Source: Megalonaias nervosa (taxonomy: Eukaryota > Mollusca > Bivalvia > Unionida > Unionidae). From it: a DNA stretch of 64,000 bases. The stretch is from the NCBI GenBank assembly GCA_016617855.1, contig JAECUM010004982.1, positions 83,147 to 147,146 of the forward strand, in the 5' to 3' direction. Below the pieces are notes generated by a model that had not been told where the DNA came from, searched no databases, and was given only the letters and a program-made list of their open reading frames with translations. Positions 18,394 through 26,913 of this stretch are shown here, piece by piece (position 1 is the first letter of the stretch; every line of letters begins with the position of its first letter). The position numbers and the translations under genes were made by a program.

Positions 18394-19080
18394 ATGGAAG
18401 GACGAAAACTAGCTTTAGTCCCTTACAAACGATGGATGGAATACCATCGTTGGCAAGAACAACGAACCCCACATTTACCTCCCAATCCTCATTTGACCGA
18501 GATGTCCCAGATACAACACGAACTGCAATCGTTGATGGATCGCAGCGATTTGTCAGAAACGGAAAAATCGCAACGGTACGGTCAATTATTGCAACGACTG
18601 CAACTCTTTCACCAGAAAGCTTTAGACGAAACAGCTCCACCCACTCTGAAAGATTTTAAGGCCTTGATGAAAAGTCCATCACCACCACTACCACCACCAC
18701 CAGCGGTCAAGACAGACACAACCCCACGAAGGCCTGAGGAAGAAGAGGCACGAGAAGTTTTTCAAACACCGTCAGCAGCTCCCATTCCTAGTAAGATTGC
18801 AGCGTCCTTGTTGACCCCTTCCCCTACACCGCAACGAGAAGAACTTAAAGCTTGGGTTAAAAAGATGATGTCTACTCCACCTTCGACAGAGGTGAAAAAG
18901 AAAGAAGGGAAACCAGAAGTGAAAAAAGAAAAGAAGACCAAAGCCATTCCATTACCACCACCACCACCACCACTACCTTCCACTTCTACGCCCGTGGCAC
19001 ATCGGACACGTAAGACCGTTTCCAAACCACCCCCTCCTTCCATTCAGACTAGCATTCGTGAAAATTGGATCACTTATTAA
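18394..19080 (+). CDS. Pro-rich virion-type protein with LVPYKRW start
   Basis: 228 residues. A short conserved-looking N terminus (KLALVPYKRWMEYHRW) leads into a helical region (about 30-85) and then low-complexity Pro/Lys/Ser sequence with PPPPPPPLP runs. Ends 3 nt before the integrase start. I regard it as a Polinton-type unknown, probably structural, because of its place in the virion gene block. No catalytic motif. Confidence 0.7.
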   Translation: MEGRKLALVPYKRWMEYHRWQEQRTPHLPPNPHLTEMSQIQHELQSLMDRSDLSETEKSQRYGQLLQRLQLFHQKALDETAPPTLKDFKALMKSPSPPLPPPPAVKTDTTPRRPEEEEAREVFQTPSAAPIPSKIAASLLTPSPTPQREELKAWVKKMMSTPPSTEVKKKEGKPEVKKEKKTKAIPLPPPPPPLPSTSTPVAHRTRKTVSKPPPPSIQTSIRENWITY

Positions 19081-19083
19081 AAC

Positions 19084-20193
19084 ATGGAGAAGGTGTTAAC
19101 CAGCATTTACTACGATCCAGCTCATCCTGCAGGTTACGGAGGAGTTCAGAAATTGTATCGTGCTGCCAAAACTCGACTGAAAAGTATCCGTTTACCTCAG
19201 GTGCAACGCTGGTTACAAGAACAAGCCACGTACACCTTACACAAACCCATTCGACGAAAATTTTCCAGAAGTCGCACCCAAGTGGAGGGTATCGATCACC
19301 AATGGCAAGCCGATTTAGCCGATGTCTCTCATTTAGCCACCTACAATCGTGGCTACAAATATTTGTTTTGTGTCATCGACGTCTTTTCCAAATTTGCTTG
19401 GGTCGTACCATTGACTTCCAAATCGAGCAGTGAGTTAGTGCGAGCCCTCAAACTGGTGTTGAAACAAAGTGGTCGTCACCCTCTTCGATGGCAAACGGAC
19501 AAAGGCACCGAATTTCTAAACCAAGCTTTCCAAAAAGAATTGAAGAAACGTGACATTCATTTTTTCACCACCGAGAATCCCGAAACCAAAGCCAGCATCG
19601 TGGAACGTTTTCAACGTACCTTGAAAGAACGCATGTGGAAATATTTTACGCATCAACACACTCTCAAGTACATTGACGTCTTGCCACACCTCGTTCAATC
19701 GTACAACCAATCTTACCATCGGAGCATTGGACGTGCCCCCCAAGAAGTGACTCCCGACAACGAAGTGACCGTCTTCGAGCGCCTGTTTGGACCGTCCACG
19801 ACAGTGCCTGTCCCCAAGAAAGGTGGAGTGTTGGCCACGGGAGATTGGGTACGCATTGGCAAAACCAAACGCACTTTCGACAAAGGTTACTTACCCAATT
19901 GGACCACCGAATTGTTTCGTGTCACTGAACGTGTGCGTGGTCGTTATCCTCCCGTCTATAAATTAGAAGACATGAACGGGGAAGTGTTAAAAGGAACGTT
20001 TTACTTACCCGAGTTACAACGTGTGACCAAAAAAGAAGACGACGTGTACGAGATCGAAAGCATTCTCGATCGAAGAACTCGTAAAGTAGGAAAGAAACGT
20101 GTCAAAGAAGTCAAAGTACGTTGGAAAGGATATCCTCCCAGTTTTGACTCTTGGATCGACGCTTCGCAACTCATCGACTATAAAAAGAAGTGA
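19084..20193 (+). CDS. Retroviral-type integrase with C-terminal chromodomain
   Basis: 369 residues, intact. An N-terminal zinc-binding-like region (YYDPAHPAGYGGVQKLY), then the DDE core: QADLADV (about residue 76), QTDKGTEF (about 138) and ASIVERFQ (about 172). The C-terminal 45 residues (YEIESILDRR...VRWKGYPPSFDSWID) are a chromodomain with the aromatic-cage WKGY and SW positions. It joins the element ends to chromosomal DNA; the chromodomain could steer insertion to methylated-histone chromatin. Follows 18394 by 3 nt; length and layout are as in known Polintons. Confidence 0.97.
   Translation: MEKVLTSIYYDPAHPAGYGGVQKLYRAAKTRLKSIRLPQVQRWLQEQATYTLHKPIRRKFSRSRTQVEGIDHQWQADLADVSHLATYNRGYKYLFCVIDVFSKFAWVVPLTSKSSSELVRALKLVLKQSGRHPLRWQTDKGTEFLNQAFQKELKKRDIHFFTTENPETKASIVERFQRTLKERMWKYFTHQHTLKYIDVLPHLVQSYNQSYHRSIGRAPQEVTPDNEVTVFERLFGPSTTVPVPKKGGVLATGDWVRIGKTKRTFDKGYLPNWTTELFRVTERVRGRYPPVYKLEDMNGEVLKGTFYLPELQRVTKKEDDVYEIESILDRRTRKVGKKRVKEVKVRWKGYPPSFDSWIDASQLIDYKKK
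20179..20187 (+). promoter_or_regulatory. TATAAAAAG box in the integrase 3' end
   Basis: Coding sequence of the last integrase codons also reads TATAAAAAG, 20 nt before ATG 20199. Dual use is possible but the short spacing makes it uncertain. Confidence 0.35.
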
Positions 20194-20198
20194 CCATC

Positions 20199-20600
20199 AT
20201 GCCCTTCAACACAGTCTCAGCTACTGCAGTGACCACTCCTTCCCCCAGTTCTTCTCTGCAAGATCTACAAAAACAACCCTTGTGGGTGTGGTGTGGAGAA
20301 CGTGTGCCTAAAACTCAAATCGTCTTTTTCTGTCAAATCTTTGTGGTGTATTGTGTCATCGGTGCTGCCATTGCCAATTTGAGTTTGCAACAAGGAGATA
20401 AACAATTGTGGACCATTTTACTCAGCAGTTGCATTGGTTACCTTCTTCCCAATCCGTCTCTGAAATATTCCTCTAACGGAAACAACAACAACGGGAGTCT
20501 TGTGTCCAACGTCAGTTCCAACAGTCACCCTAACCATCCTCTTTTAGACACTCCTCTAACTTCCAGTGACTCCTCGGATACTAGAACTGTGGAATTATGA
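20199..20600 (+). CDS. Two-helix membrane protein of Polinton type
   Basis: 133 residues from ATG 20199. Two hydrophobic segments (about 42-62 VFFCQIFVVYCVIGAAIANL and 70-88 WTILLSSCIGYLLPNP) follow a VPKTQI motif; the tail is Ser/Asn-rich. Small proteins with this SQxx-LWTxLLSSCxGYLLPNP-like layout recur beside the penton gene of Polintons. It ends in an ATGA overlap with the penton gene. Role unknown, possibly virion membrane or envelope association. Confidence 0.75.
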   Translation: MPFNTVSATAVTTPSPSSSLQDLQKQPLWVWCGERVPKTQIVFFCQIFVVYCVIGAAIANLSLQQGDKQLWTILLSSCIGYLLPNPSLKYSSNGNNNNGSLVSNVSSNSHPNHPLLDTPLTSSDSSDTRTVEL

Positions 20601-21517
20601 ACAACCAATTTTACTTAACGTTACCCAGTGACAGTTCCATGGAGGTGTTTCCCAATAACACTTTGTGCTGTTTCTCGGCCAAATTACCTCAGGCCATCCG
20701 ATTGGATCACGAAGCCCATTGGGAAGTGGCTTTGGTAGAAATGATTCACCCTACACAAATCAAAAACATCGTCGAAAATCAAAACACTTTGACGATAGAA
20801 GTTTGTGACGAACAAGTGCAACAATTCATGGATGAACGCGCTAGTGGTGGTGGTGTAGCTGACTTTATCAAAACACCAAGCCCCATAACTAAACGAACCA
20901 CTTATCTGTTGAAAATTCCTGCAGGTTATTATTTTAGTGGTCAACATTTGGTGAACACCATAGCTGAGAGGTTCAATTTCATGTTTAGTAAAGCTTTGGA
21001 GAAAGCCAAAAAAAGTGTCACAATCGAGTACCACAAAATATCTCGTCGCCTACTGATGAAATTTTCTGAGGAAAAAGTATTGGCCATTACATTTTGTCCT
21101 GAATTGTATGACATTTTGGGTGGAGACCCTAAGTTAATCAAGATTGCAAACGAAATACCAGCTGTGACCAGTAACGTGGATTTTGCGAAATATTTTCGAT
21201 TCCCTATAGAAATGAACCAAGGACTGAATTTGATTTTTGTGTACTCCGATGTGGTGGAGTACAACGTAGTGGGACACACCTCCGTACCGTTACTGCGTGT
21301 CATTCCTTTCAAAGTGGACTCTGCCACGAAGGTTGACGAGGAAGGTGGAAACACCTATCACGTTCACCGCGAATTTGTAAATCCTCACTATTTGTCCGTC
21401 AGTAAGCCGTATTTCGACACTGTCAACATTACTATAAAAGGAGATCTGGGACAAAATATTCCATTCACCAAAGGGAAAGTCACAGTGAAACTCCATTTTC
21501 GAAAACGATTACTCTAA
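20597..21517 (+). CDS. Minor capsid (penton-like, single jelly-roll) protein
   Basis: 306 residues, intact. The N terminus (FYLTLPSDSSMEVFPNNT ... HWEVALVEMIHP) and the pattern of short beta strands with Asn/Gly turns match the Polinton minor capsid protein that forms the pentameric vertices. Translation may be coupled to the preceding membrane protein by the ATGA overlap (20597-20600). It directly precedes the pVI-like and MCP genes, the usual virion cluster. Confidence 0.88.
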   Translation: MNNQFYLTLPSDSSMEVFPNNTLCCFSAKLPQAIRLDHEAHWEVALVEMIHPTQIKNIVENQNTLTIEVCDEQVQQFMDERASGGGVADFIKTPSPITKRTTYLLKIPAGYYFSGQHLVNTIAERFNFMFSKALEKAKKSVTIEYHKISRRLLMKFSEEKVLAITFCPELYDILGGDPKLIKIANEIPAVTSNVDFAKYFRFPIEMNQGLNLIFVYSDVVEYNVVGHTSVPLLRVIPFKVDSATKVDEEGGNTYHVHREFVNPHYLSVSKPYFDTVNITIKGDLGQNIPFTKGKVTVKLHFRKRLL

Positions 21518-21529
21518 CTTTTGTCAGTC

Positions 21530-21970
21530 ATGTATCCTGTGTACCAAGGAGTTGCTCGACAGCGAGGACATGGTTTAGGTGATATGCTCAAATCGGCCTT
21601 TCGTACAGTGGTTCCCATTTTGAAACCGATGGTGACACGAGGATTGCACGCCTTAAAAGATGCCGCGTTGACGCAAGGTAAAGAATTTCTCCAGAATGTC
21701 ATCATTGACAAACAAAGCCCCAAAGAAGCTTTCTTGAGAGCAGGCAAAAATGTTTTGCTTCAAACGGGCAAAGACCTTTTGGGTCGGCGAGAAACTCCTA
21801 TAAATGCCCTGGGCAATGCTGAGTTAGGCATTCCTGCTTCCCTGAGGCCACAGCAAGGACAAGGCAGAAAAAGACGACGAAAACACCCTTTCAGAGGACT
21901 TCACGCCCCTAGAGCTAGAAAGACAAAGAAAAGAAAAACCGTCCGAGAGTTAGACGTTTTTGATTATTAA
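21530..21970 (+). CDS. pVI/pX-like minor virion protein
   Basis: 146 residues from ATG 21530. The N-terminal block GHGLGDMLKSAFRTVVPIL has the GxGLGD-helix look of adenovirus-type precursor proteins cut by the viral protease; the C-terminal half is Arg/Lys-rich (GRKRRRKH). A related GDGLGDVVQGLFRRIAP block occurs in element 2 (52565-53056), so this is shared by both lineages. Probable role: linking capsid and core or membrane lysis on entry, by analogy. The start 3 codons upstream (TTG) was not used. Confidence 0.78.
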   Translation: MYPVYQGVARQRGHGLGDMLKSAFRTVVPILKPMVTRGLHALKDAALTQGKEFLQNVIIDKQSPKEAFLRAGKNVLLQTGKDLLGRRETPINALGNAELGIPASLRPQQGQGRKRRRKHPFRGLHAPRARKTKKRKTVRELDVFDY

Positions 21971-21980
21971 AAAAAGGAAA

Positions 21981-23300
21981 ATGATGCACCGAGAGTCTTG
22001 TGCTTGTTCCAAGTCGGAACTGGATCTGTTTGCCATGCCACCCACCATGATGACGATGCAAGAATCCCAATGGGTCGAATTTCATCCCGTCTCCTCTTTG
22101 GTGGATTCCGCTCCCATCGAGTTTGAAATCAAAGGACAGCCCGAAGATTACATCGATCTGAATAATAGTTACTTGTATCTAAAGCTGAAAGTGATCAAAA
22201 CCGACAACACCAATCCGGGAGCCGATGCCGCAGTAGCTCCCGTCAACAATTTCATGCATTCCTTGTTCAGCGAAGTGGATTTGTACTTGAATAACAAACT
22301 GATCAGCAGTAGCACGGATACTTACCCTTACCGAGCGTACCTAGAAAATCTCTTGACGTACGGAAAAGAGGCCAAGAACACTCATCTGGATGCTTGCGTG
22401 GTATGGAAACCTGACACCGCAGGTGAGAACACGTTTAACGACACAGCCCTGACAGCCGATGACGATCCTCACAATGTGGGTTTTAACGATCGTCGAAGGA
22501 AAATCCTGCAAGGTCGTAGTTTAGAACTGATGGATCGTTTGCATTTGGACATGTGGTTGCAAGAGAAGTATTTGCTGAACGGAGTGGATATTCGCCTGAG
22601 ACTCAATCGCAGCAGTGTCGCTTTCCATTTGATGGCTCAAGCCAACGAGTACAAAACCATCATCCAAGAGGCCAGACTTTACGTGCGACGTGTAGAAGTG
22701 TTACCTAAAGCGGGAAACGACATCAGTCAAACATTGAGCAGATCGACCGCCAAATATCCGATACGACGTGTTGAAGTGAAAACATTCACCATTGCTGCTG
22801 GACTCCGATCCAAGATCGAAGATCATCTGTTCCAAGGACAGTTACCCAAACGTTTAATCGTTGGTATCGTCAGTAATGCAGCCTTCAACGGAGCCCACGA
22901 TCAAAATCCTTTCCATTTTAAGCACTACAGAGTGTCCAAGATCGAAGTCAGTCGCGATGGCAAGACTTTGTGTACCAGACCCTTCGAACCTAACTTTGCC
23001 CAGAAGAATTACTTGAGATCGTACTTGTCCCTGTACGAAGCTACGGGGCAACTAGGAACCAACGCCAGTCACGGTATTTCGTACGAAGATTATGTCGGAG
23101 GTTACACTTTGTGGGCCTTTGATTTCACTCCAGACCAAGGCAGCGACGAGGGACATTTCCACCCTATAAAATCCGGTCAACTGCGTGTGGAACTTCAGTT
23201 TGCAGAAGCTCTCACTGAGACGGTCAACGTCATCCTGTATGCTGAATTCGATAATACCATAGAAATCAACAGTTTGAGAGAAGTCATTCTAGACTATTAG
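21981..23300 (+). CDS. Major capsid protein, double jelly-roll
   Basis: 439 residues, intact, from ATG 21981 (an upstream TTG codon in frame was rejected). SAPIEFEIKGQPEDYIDLNNSYLYL and the later RVELQFAEAL, INSLREV strands fit the adenovirus/PRD1-lineage double jelly-roll capsid protein of Polintons. It builds hexagonal capsomers in an icosahedral shell. Located 10 nt after the pVI-like gene and 5 nt before the next, so co-expression is likely. Confidence 0.93.
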   Translation: MMHRESCACSKSELDLFAMPPTMMTMQESQWVEFHPVSSLVDSAPIEFEIKGQPEDYIDLNNSYLYLKLKVIKTDNTNPGADAAVAPVNNFMHSLFSEVDLYLNNKLISSSTDTYPYRAYLENLLTYGKEAKNTHLDACVVWKPDTAGENTFNDTALTADDDPHNVGFNDRRRKILQGRSLELMDRLHLDMWLQEKYLLNGVDIRLRLNRSSVAFHLMAQANEYKTIIQEARLYVRRVEVLPKAGNDISQTLSRSTAKYPIRRVEVKTFTIAAGLRSKIEDHLFQGQLPKRLIVGIVSNAAFNGAHDQNPFHFKHYRVSKIEVSRDGKTLCTRPFEPNFAQKNYLRSYLSLYEATGQLGTNASHGISYEDYVGGYTLWAFDFTPDQGSDEGHFHPIKSGQLRVELQFAEALTETVNVILYAEFDNTIEINSLREVILDY

Positions 23301-23305
23301 ACACA

Positions 23306-23812
23306 ATGGAAGACTCCTATCCCTCTTTAAACAGTGGAGAATCTTTGGACATGGAATGGGAGGATAGCGTGAAAACAGAACCCCAAGACGAAGTCAAAGA
23401 GGACGAGGTAGTCGTCAAGTCCAGATGGCCAGAACAAGAACAACATTTAGTGTCCTGTTTTGCTAAACACCTAGCGAATACAATTACGGAATTGTCCAAG
23501 AAATATTGTTACGGATGTCAAAACGATCATCCCAGTCAAATTCAACACGATAAATGTATGATGATGAGTCAAGAAGAAAAATTGGACGAGTATCTGGACG
23601 ACGCTTGGAGTCTCATCTCAGAAGAAACCGTGTTGCATGAGTGGTATAAAGGCTTGCGTGATCATTCCTGTCCTCCATTGACTACTCTAGAGATCTATCG
23701 CATCGAAGCTCTCTTAGCCCAGAGTGCGGAGACAAGGCAAAGAAACGGATACTTGACAGATCGTTTCAAACAAAAAGTCAGAATTGAATTGATGACTTAT
23801 CATTACCTGTGA
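23306..23812 (+). CDS. Cys/His-containing unknown Polinton protein
   Basis: 168 residues. Acidic first 40 residues, then a YCYGCQNDHPSQIQHDKCMM block (about 73-92) with a C-x2-C...H...H-x3-C spacing that could hold zinc. This Cys-His block is one I associate with a small conserved protein next to the capsid genes in Polintons. Rest helical. Function unknown. Confidence 0.75.
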   Translation: MEDSYPSLNSGESLDMEWEDSVKTEPQDEVKEDEVVVKSRWPEQEQHLVSCFAKHLANTITELSKKYCYGCQNDHPSQIQHDKCMMMSQEEKLDEYLDDAWSLISEETVLHEWYKGLRDHSCPPLTTLEIYRIEALLAQSAETRQRNGYLTDRFKQKVRIELMTYHYL

Positions 23813-23838
23813 AAGAAACAAAAACAACACAACAGAAA

Positions 23839-24396
23839 ATGGATACCTGGGAACTTTATTACCTTTTGAACAATAGTTCGTATACTGCTTCTTGGAATCC
23901 TGTCGTGTGCGCTAAAGATGAACTACCTCATCGCAAACCTAAAGACCATCAAGCTTATGTCATCAACACGGACGAAAGTCATCTTCCAGGCACTCACTGG
24001 GTTGCCGTCTACTTCCCTCAAGAGAATTGTGTGGAATATTTTGATTCGTATGGATTACCCCCTTTGGAAGACGATATCATTGACTTTATGAGAAGAAATG
24101 CCCAGACGACACGATACAATAATGTGAAATTACAAGGTACAGATTCCATGGTGTGTGGACAATATTGTGTATATTTTCTTCATCAACGCAGTCTTGGATA
24201 TCCTTTAGAACATTTAGTGACTTATTTTGATCGTCACTCTTCTAGAAACGATGAGAAAATAGATCGATGGTTTTGTGACCATTATAGTTATCTTTTGTCT
24301 TTAGCTAGGAAACGTAGTGTACATCAATGGCCTCATGACTTCCATCAATGGAAATCTCACATGATTTCACAACGTTGTCAACCTTGTCAAAAATAA
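23839..24396 (+). CDS. Adenovirus-type cysteine protease
   Basis: 185 residues from ATG 23839. Catalytic triad visible: His in GTHWVAVY (about residue 54), Asp in YFDSYG (about 69), Cys in MVCGQYCVYF (about 107, with the oxyanion Gln preceding region intact). Adenain/Ulp1 fold; matures capsid and core precursors in the particle. The GTG-type start upstream was rejected. Intact, last gene of the virion block; polyadenylation signal AATAAA follows near 24449. Confidence 0.93.
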   Translation: MDTWELYYLLNNSSYTASWNPVVCAKDELPHRKPKDHQAYVINTDESHLPGTHWVAVYFPQENCVEYFDSYGLPPLEDDIIDFMRRNAQTTRYNNVKLQGTDSMVCGQYCVYFLHQRSLGYPLEHLVTYFDRHSSRNDEKIDRWFCDHYSYLLSLARKRSVHQWPHDFHQWKSHMISQRCQPCQK

Positions 24397-24590
24397 TTTG
24401 TTTGATGTTACTTGTTACTTGTGACTTATGACTTGTTACTTGTTACTTGAATAAAAATGTTGTGTTTTGAAAAAAATGTGTCTGTCGTTTGTTTTCAAAA
24501 AAACACTGTGAATATATGCTCTTTGACTTCTTTCTATCCCTCATCATGACATTCGCTATCATAGCGTTCCGACACTAAAACCAAGTAGGG
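24397..24590. repeat. TTACTTG repeats and polyadenylation signal
   Basis: A short degenerate array of TTACTTGT-like units (about 24405-24448) followed by AATAAA, then spacer to the next promoter. Confidence 0.55.
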
Positions 24591-24627
24591 ATGTTTTCTA
24601 TCGCGTCCGCGTTTGAACCATATAAAG
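24591..24627 (+). promoter_or_regulatory. Promoter module, copy 1
   Basis: A 37-bp block ending CATATAAAG with a CGCGTCCGCG core. It aligns without gaps to 25390-25425 and 26824-26860. About 25 nt further a CCAGTCTG initiator-like site precedes ATG 24673. Confidence 0.7.
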
Positions 24628-24672
24628 CGGGTGGGTCTCCAGTCTGACCATTCACTGTTGACTCGTCAACCT

Positions 24673-24894
24673 ATGAAGATGCCTTCCAGACTAGCCCAGC
24701 TGAACGAAGCTTACGTCAATTTACATCGTGTCAGGCTAAACCTGATACCGAAGCCTGAAGAAATAGAGAATGTTAGGATGCTCTCCACAGTCCAAGGTCT
24801 GATAGAAGAGATGTTTAGAGAGGAAATTAAAAAAGAACAAGAAGAATGGACTGAGAAATACAGACTTCAGAAGAAGCAGAGAGAAGAACAACAA

Positions 24895-24926
<32 letters not shown>

Positions 24927-25050
24927 AGCAAGAACCAGACAGAGGTTTTGTGGACTGTCGAGTAGACACCAAAGAATTCTCTTTCTCTTTTCGCAGAAGC
25001 AGACCGTATCCAATAGGAAAGCCTACTGCCAGACGGGGACGCAATCTTAG
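24673..25050 (+). CDS. Coiled-coil protein with polyglutamine tract
   Basis: 125 residues from ATG 24673 (upstream in-frame codons lie before the expected transcription start). Helical Glu/Lys/Arg-rich region, then about 17 glutamines encoded by a CAA/CAG repeat (24892-24927). After the tract another frame gives a more protein-like Arg-rich end (RRSRPYP, ARRGRN; stop near 25056), so the repeat length may have changed by a non-multiple of three. Followed 43 nt after the stop by a perfect histone-type stem-loop. No enzymatic motif; one of three genes sharing a promoter module. Confidence 0.65.
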
Positions 25051-25093
25051 ACAGTAAAAAAAGATTGCCATTACTTCCGTGAACACAAAAAAC

Positions 25094-25129
25094 AGCCCTT
25101 TTCAGGGCTACCCAATACTCTCGAAAAGA
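25094..25129 (+). terminator. Histone-type 3' stem-loop and downstream box
   Basis: AGCCCTTTTCAGGGCT (25094-25109): perfect 6-bp stem, TTTC loop, flanked by AAAAAAC and ACCCA, with GAAAAGA at 25123-25129. Same sequence extends into TTCAATTTGCCAAAAT. Confidence 0.88.
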
Positions 25130-25159
25130 CATACTCATTCAATTTGCCAAAATTTGTAA

Positions 25160-25290
25160 TTAGAAAATAGAAGTGTGTCTATAAGCACTTTGTTTCTTTT
25201 GTCAGTAAAACAAAATATTTGTGTGTTTGTATGTTTAAAAAAAAATAGAAGTGTGCCTATAAGCACTTCGTTTCTCTGTCTTGTCCAATC
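25160..25290. repeat. Duplicated 3' segment
   Basis: Two copies of about 38 bp (AATAGAAGTGTGYCTATAAGCACTTYGTTTCT at 25166 and 25245) lie downstream of the stem-loop, a sign that the gene cassette region grew by duplication. Confidence 0.6.
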
Positions 25291-25389
25291 GTGTCTGCCT
25301 GTGTTTGTAAGTAAAAAGTAAAAAAGTCAACGTGAGTGCTTCTTTTAAGTCCGCGTGTTACATGTGATGGTAAATTTGAGTGCTAGGGA

Positions 25390-25425
25390 ATGTTTACTTT
25401 CACGTCCGTGCTTCAAGTATATAAA
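25390..25425 (+). promoter_or_regulatory. Promoter module, copy 2
   Basis: CACGTCCGTG core followed by AAGTATATAAA; a TCAGTCTGG initiator-like site lies about 20 nt downstream, before ATG 25478. Confidence 0.75.
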
Positions 25426-25477
25426 TTGGTGCGATCGTCAGTCTGGTTACCCACGTTGACGTAGCAGCTGCAACAAA

Positions 25478-25999
25478 ATGAGTAGACTAACAAAACTACT
25501 AGAACTCCAGATGCACCTGGAGCATGCCAGGCGTCTCCTGGATGAGCTGGCTATGGAGGCGGCACAGGAGGAAGCCAGGTTAAAAGAAGAAGAGAGCAAA
25601 AAGAAGAAGGAAGAAGAGAAAGAAAAGAAAAGAGGGATCCTGCCTCACCTCTTCATGAGACCTCAGTGTGAAGTCAAACCTGACGTGAGGACACCTGCAC
25701 AACCACATCCACAACCACAGCCACAGCCACAACCTGTACCAAGAGTCGCTGTCCTCCAGACAGAAAACTGGGAGGAGGAATTGGAAAGAGAGAGGCAAGA
25801 GTGGGATCCTCGGCGTCAGCATCCCAGGGTGTTGAATAGAAGAAGAAGGGAACAAGTGTTCACTATCCCTCAAACTGAGGAGTGGGATAGTGAAGCCAAT
25901 CAACCTCCCTCTGCGCTCCCAACCACACGCATCAATTGGGAGCAGGACTGGAGCCGGCGATGCGTGTGTGGTGCCCGCCCTGGGAGATGTCATCATTAA
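25478..25999 (+). CDS. Charged coiled-coil protein with PQPQ repeat
   Basis: 173 residues. Helical N terminus with a leucine-heptad look (LLELQMHLEHARRLLDEL), Lys/Glu run, a short (PQ)n tract around residue 77-88, then Trp/Glu motifs repeated as NWEEELE and EEWDSEA. C-terminal CVCGARPGRCHH could bind a metal. Histone-type stem-loop starts 28 nt after the stop. Second of three genes with the same promoter module. Function unknown. Confidence 0.7.
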   Translation: MSRLTKLLELQMHLEHARRLLDELAMEAAQEEARLKEEESKKKKEEEKEKKRGILPHLFMRPQCEVKPDVRTPAQPHPQPQPQPQPVPRVAVLQTENWEEELERERQEWDPRRQHPRVLNRRRREQVFTIPQTEEWDSEANQPPSALPTTRINWEQDWSRRCVCGARPGRCHH

Positions 26000-26027
26000 C
26001 CAGGTGCATTTGCAGTTCTAAAAAAAC

Positions 26028-26064
26028 AGCCCTTTTCAGGGCTAACCAGATCTCTAGAAAAGAG
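26028..26064 (+). terminator. Histone-type 3' stem-loop and downstream box
   Basis: AGCCCTTTTCAGGGCT (26028-26043), preceded by AAAAAAC, followed by AACCAG and GAAAAGAG (26057-26064). Confidence 0.88.
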
Positions 26065-26119
26065 AACCTATTCAATTTGCCAATTCGTGTGAATGTAGTG
26101 TATTGTGACTATAAACACT

Positions 26120-26134
26120 CACTCTTTACTGATG

Positions 26135-26177
<43 letters not shown>

Positions 26178-26815
26178 GCATGCACGTTCGTTGGTGTGGA
26201 TAGTATATTGTGTGTGTTTTATGCTTGCTCGTTCGTTGGTGAGGATAGTATATTGTGTGTTTTATGCTTGCTCGTTCGTTGGTGAGGATAGTATATTGTG
26301 TGTGTTTTATGCTTGCTCGTTCGTTGGTGTGGATAGTATATTGTGTGTTTTATGCTTGCTCGTTCGTTGGTGTGGATAGTATATTGTGTGTTTTATGCTT
26401 GCTCGTTCGTTGGTGAGGATAGTATATTGTGTGTGTTTTATGCTTGCTCGTTCGTTGGTGAGGATAGTATATTGTGTGTGTGTTTTATGCTTGCTCGTTC
26501 GTTGGTGAGGATAGTATATTGTGTGTTTTATGCTTGCTCGTTCGTTGGTGAGGATAGTATATTGTGTGTGTTTTTATGCTTGCTCGTTCGTTGGTGAGGA
26601 TAGTATATTGTGTGTGTGTGTGTTTTATGCTTGCTCGTTCGTTGGTGAGGATAGTATATTGTGTGTGTGTTTTATGCTTGCTCGTTCGTTGGTGAGGATA
26701 GTATATTGTGTGTGTGTTTTATGCTTGCTCGTTCGTTGGTGAGGATAGTATATTGTGCGTGTGTTTTATGCTTGCTCGTTCGTTGGTGAGGATAGTATAT
26801 CATATGTGAAGTGAG
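26120..26815. repeat. Minisatellite, about 46-50 bp unit, about 13 copies
   Basis: After a (TG)n run (26130-26174) comes a tandem array of GTTGGTGAGGATAGTATATTG plus a TG run of varying length and TTTTATGCTTGCTCGTTC. Copies differ mainly in the TG length. The open frames through it are repeat artefacts. It fills the gap between the stem-loop of gene 25478 and the promoter of 26914. Confidence 0.9.
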
Positions 26816-26823
26816 TGTAAGGC

Positions 26824-26860
26824 ATGTTTTCCTTCACGTCCGTGCTTGAAGTATATAAAA
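26824..26860 (+). promoter_or_regulatory. Promoter module, copy 3
   Basis: CACGTCCGTG core then GAAGTATATAAAA; TCATTCG initiator-like site about 20 nt downstream. Confidence 0.75.
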
Positions 26861-26913
26861 GCATAGCGTTCGTCATTCGCGCCATTCTACAGAGAATAAA
26901 AAGGAACAGAAAA

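Noticed and set aside
26191..26742. Long Cys/Phe/Leu-rich repeated frames
   Set aside because: Produced by the tandem repeat; unit lengths vary and frames change, no gene signal.
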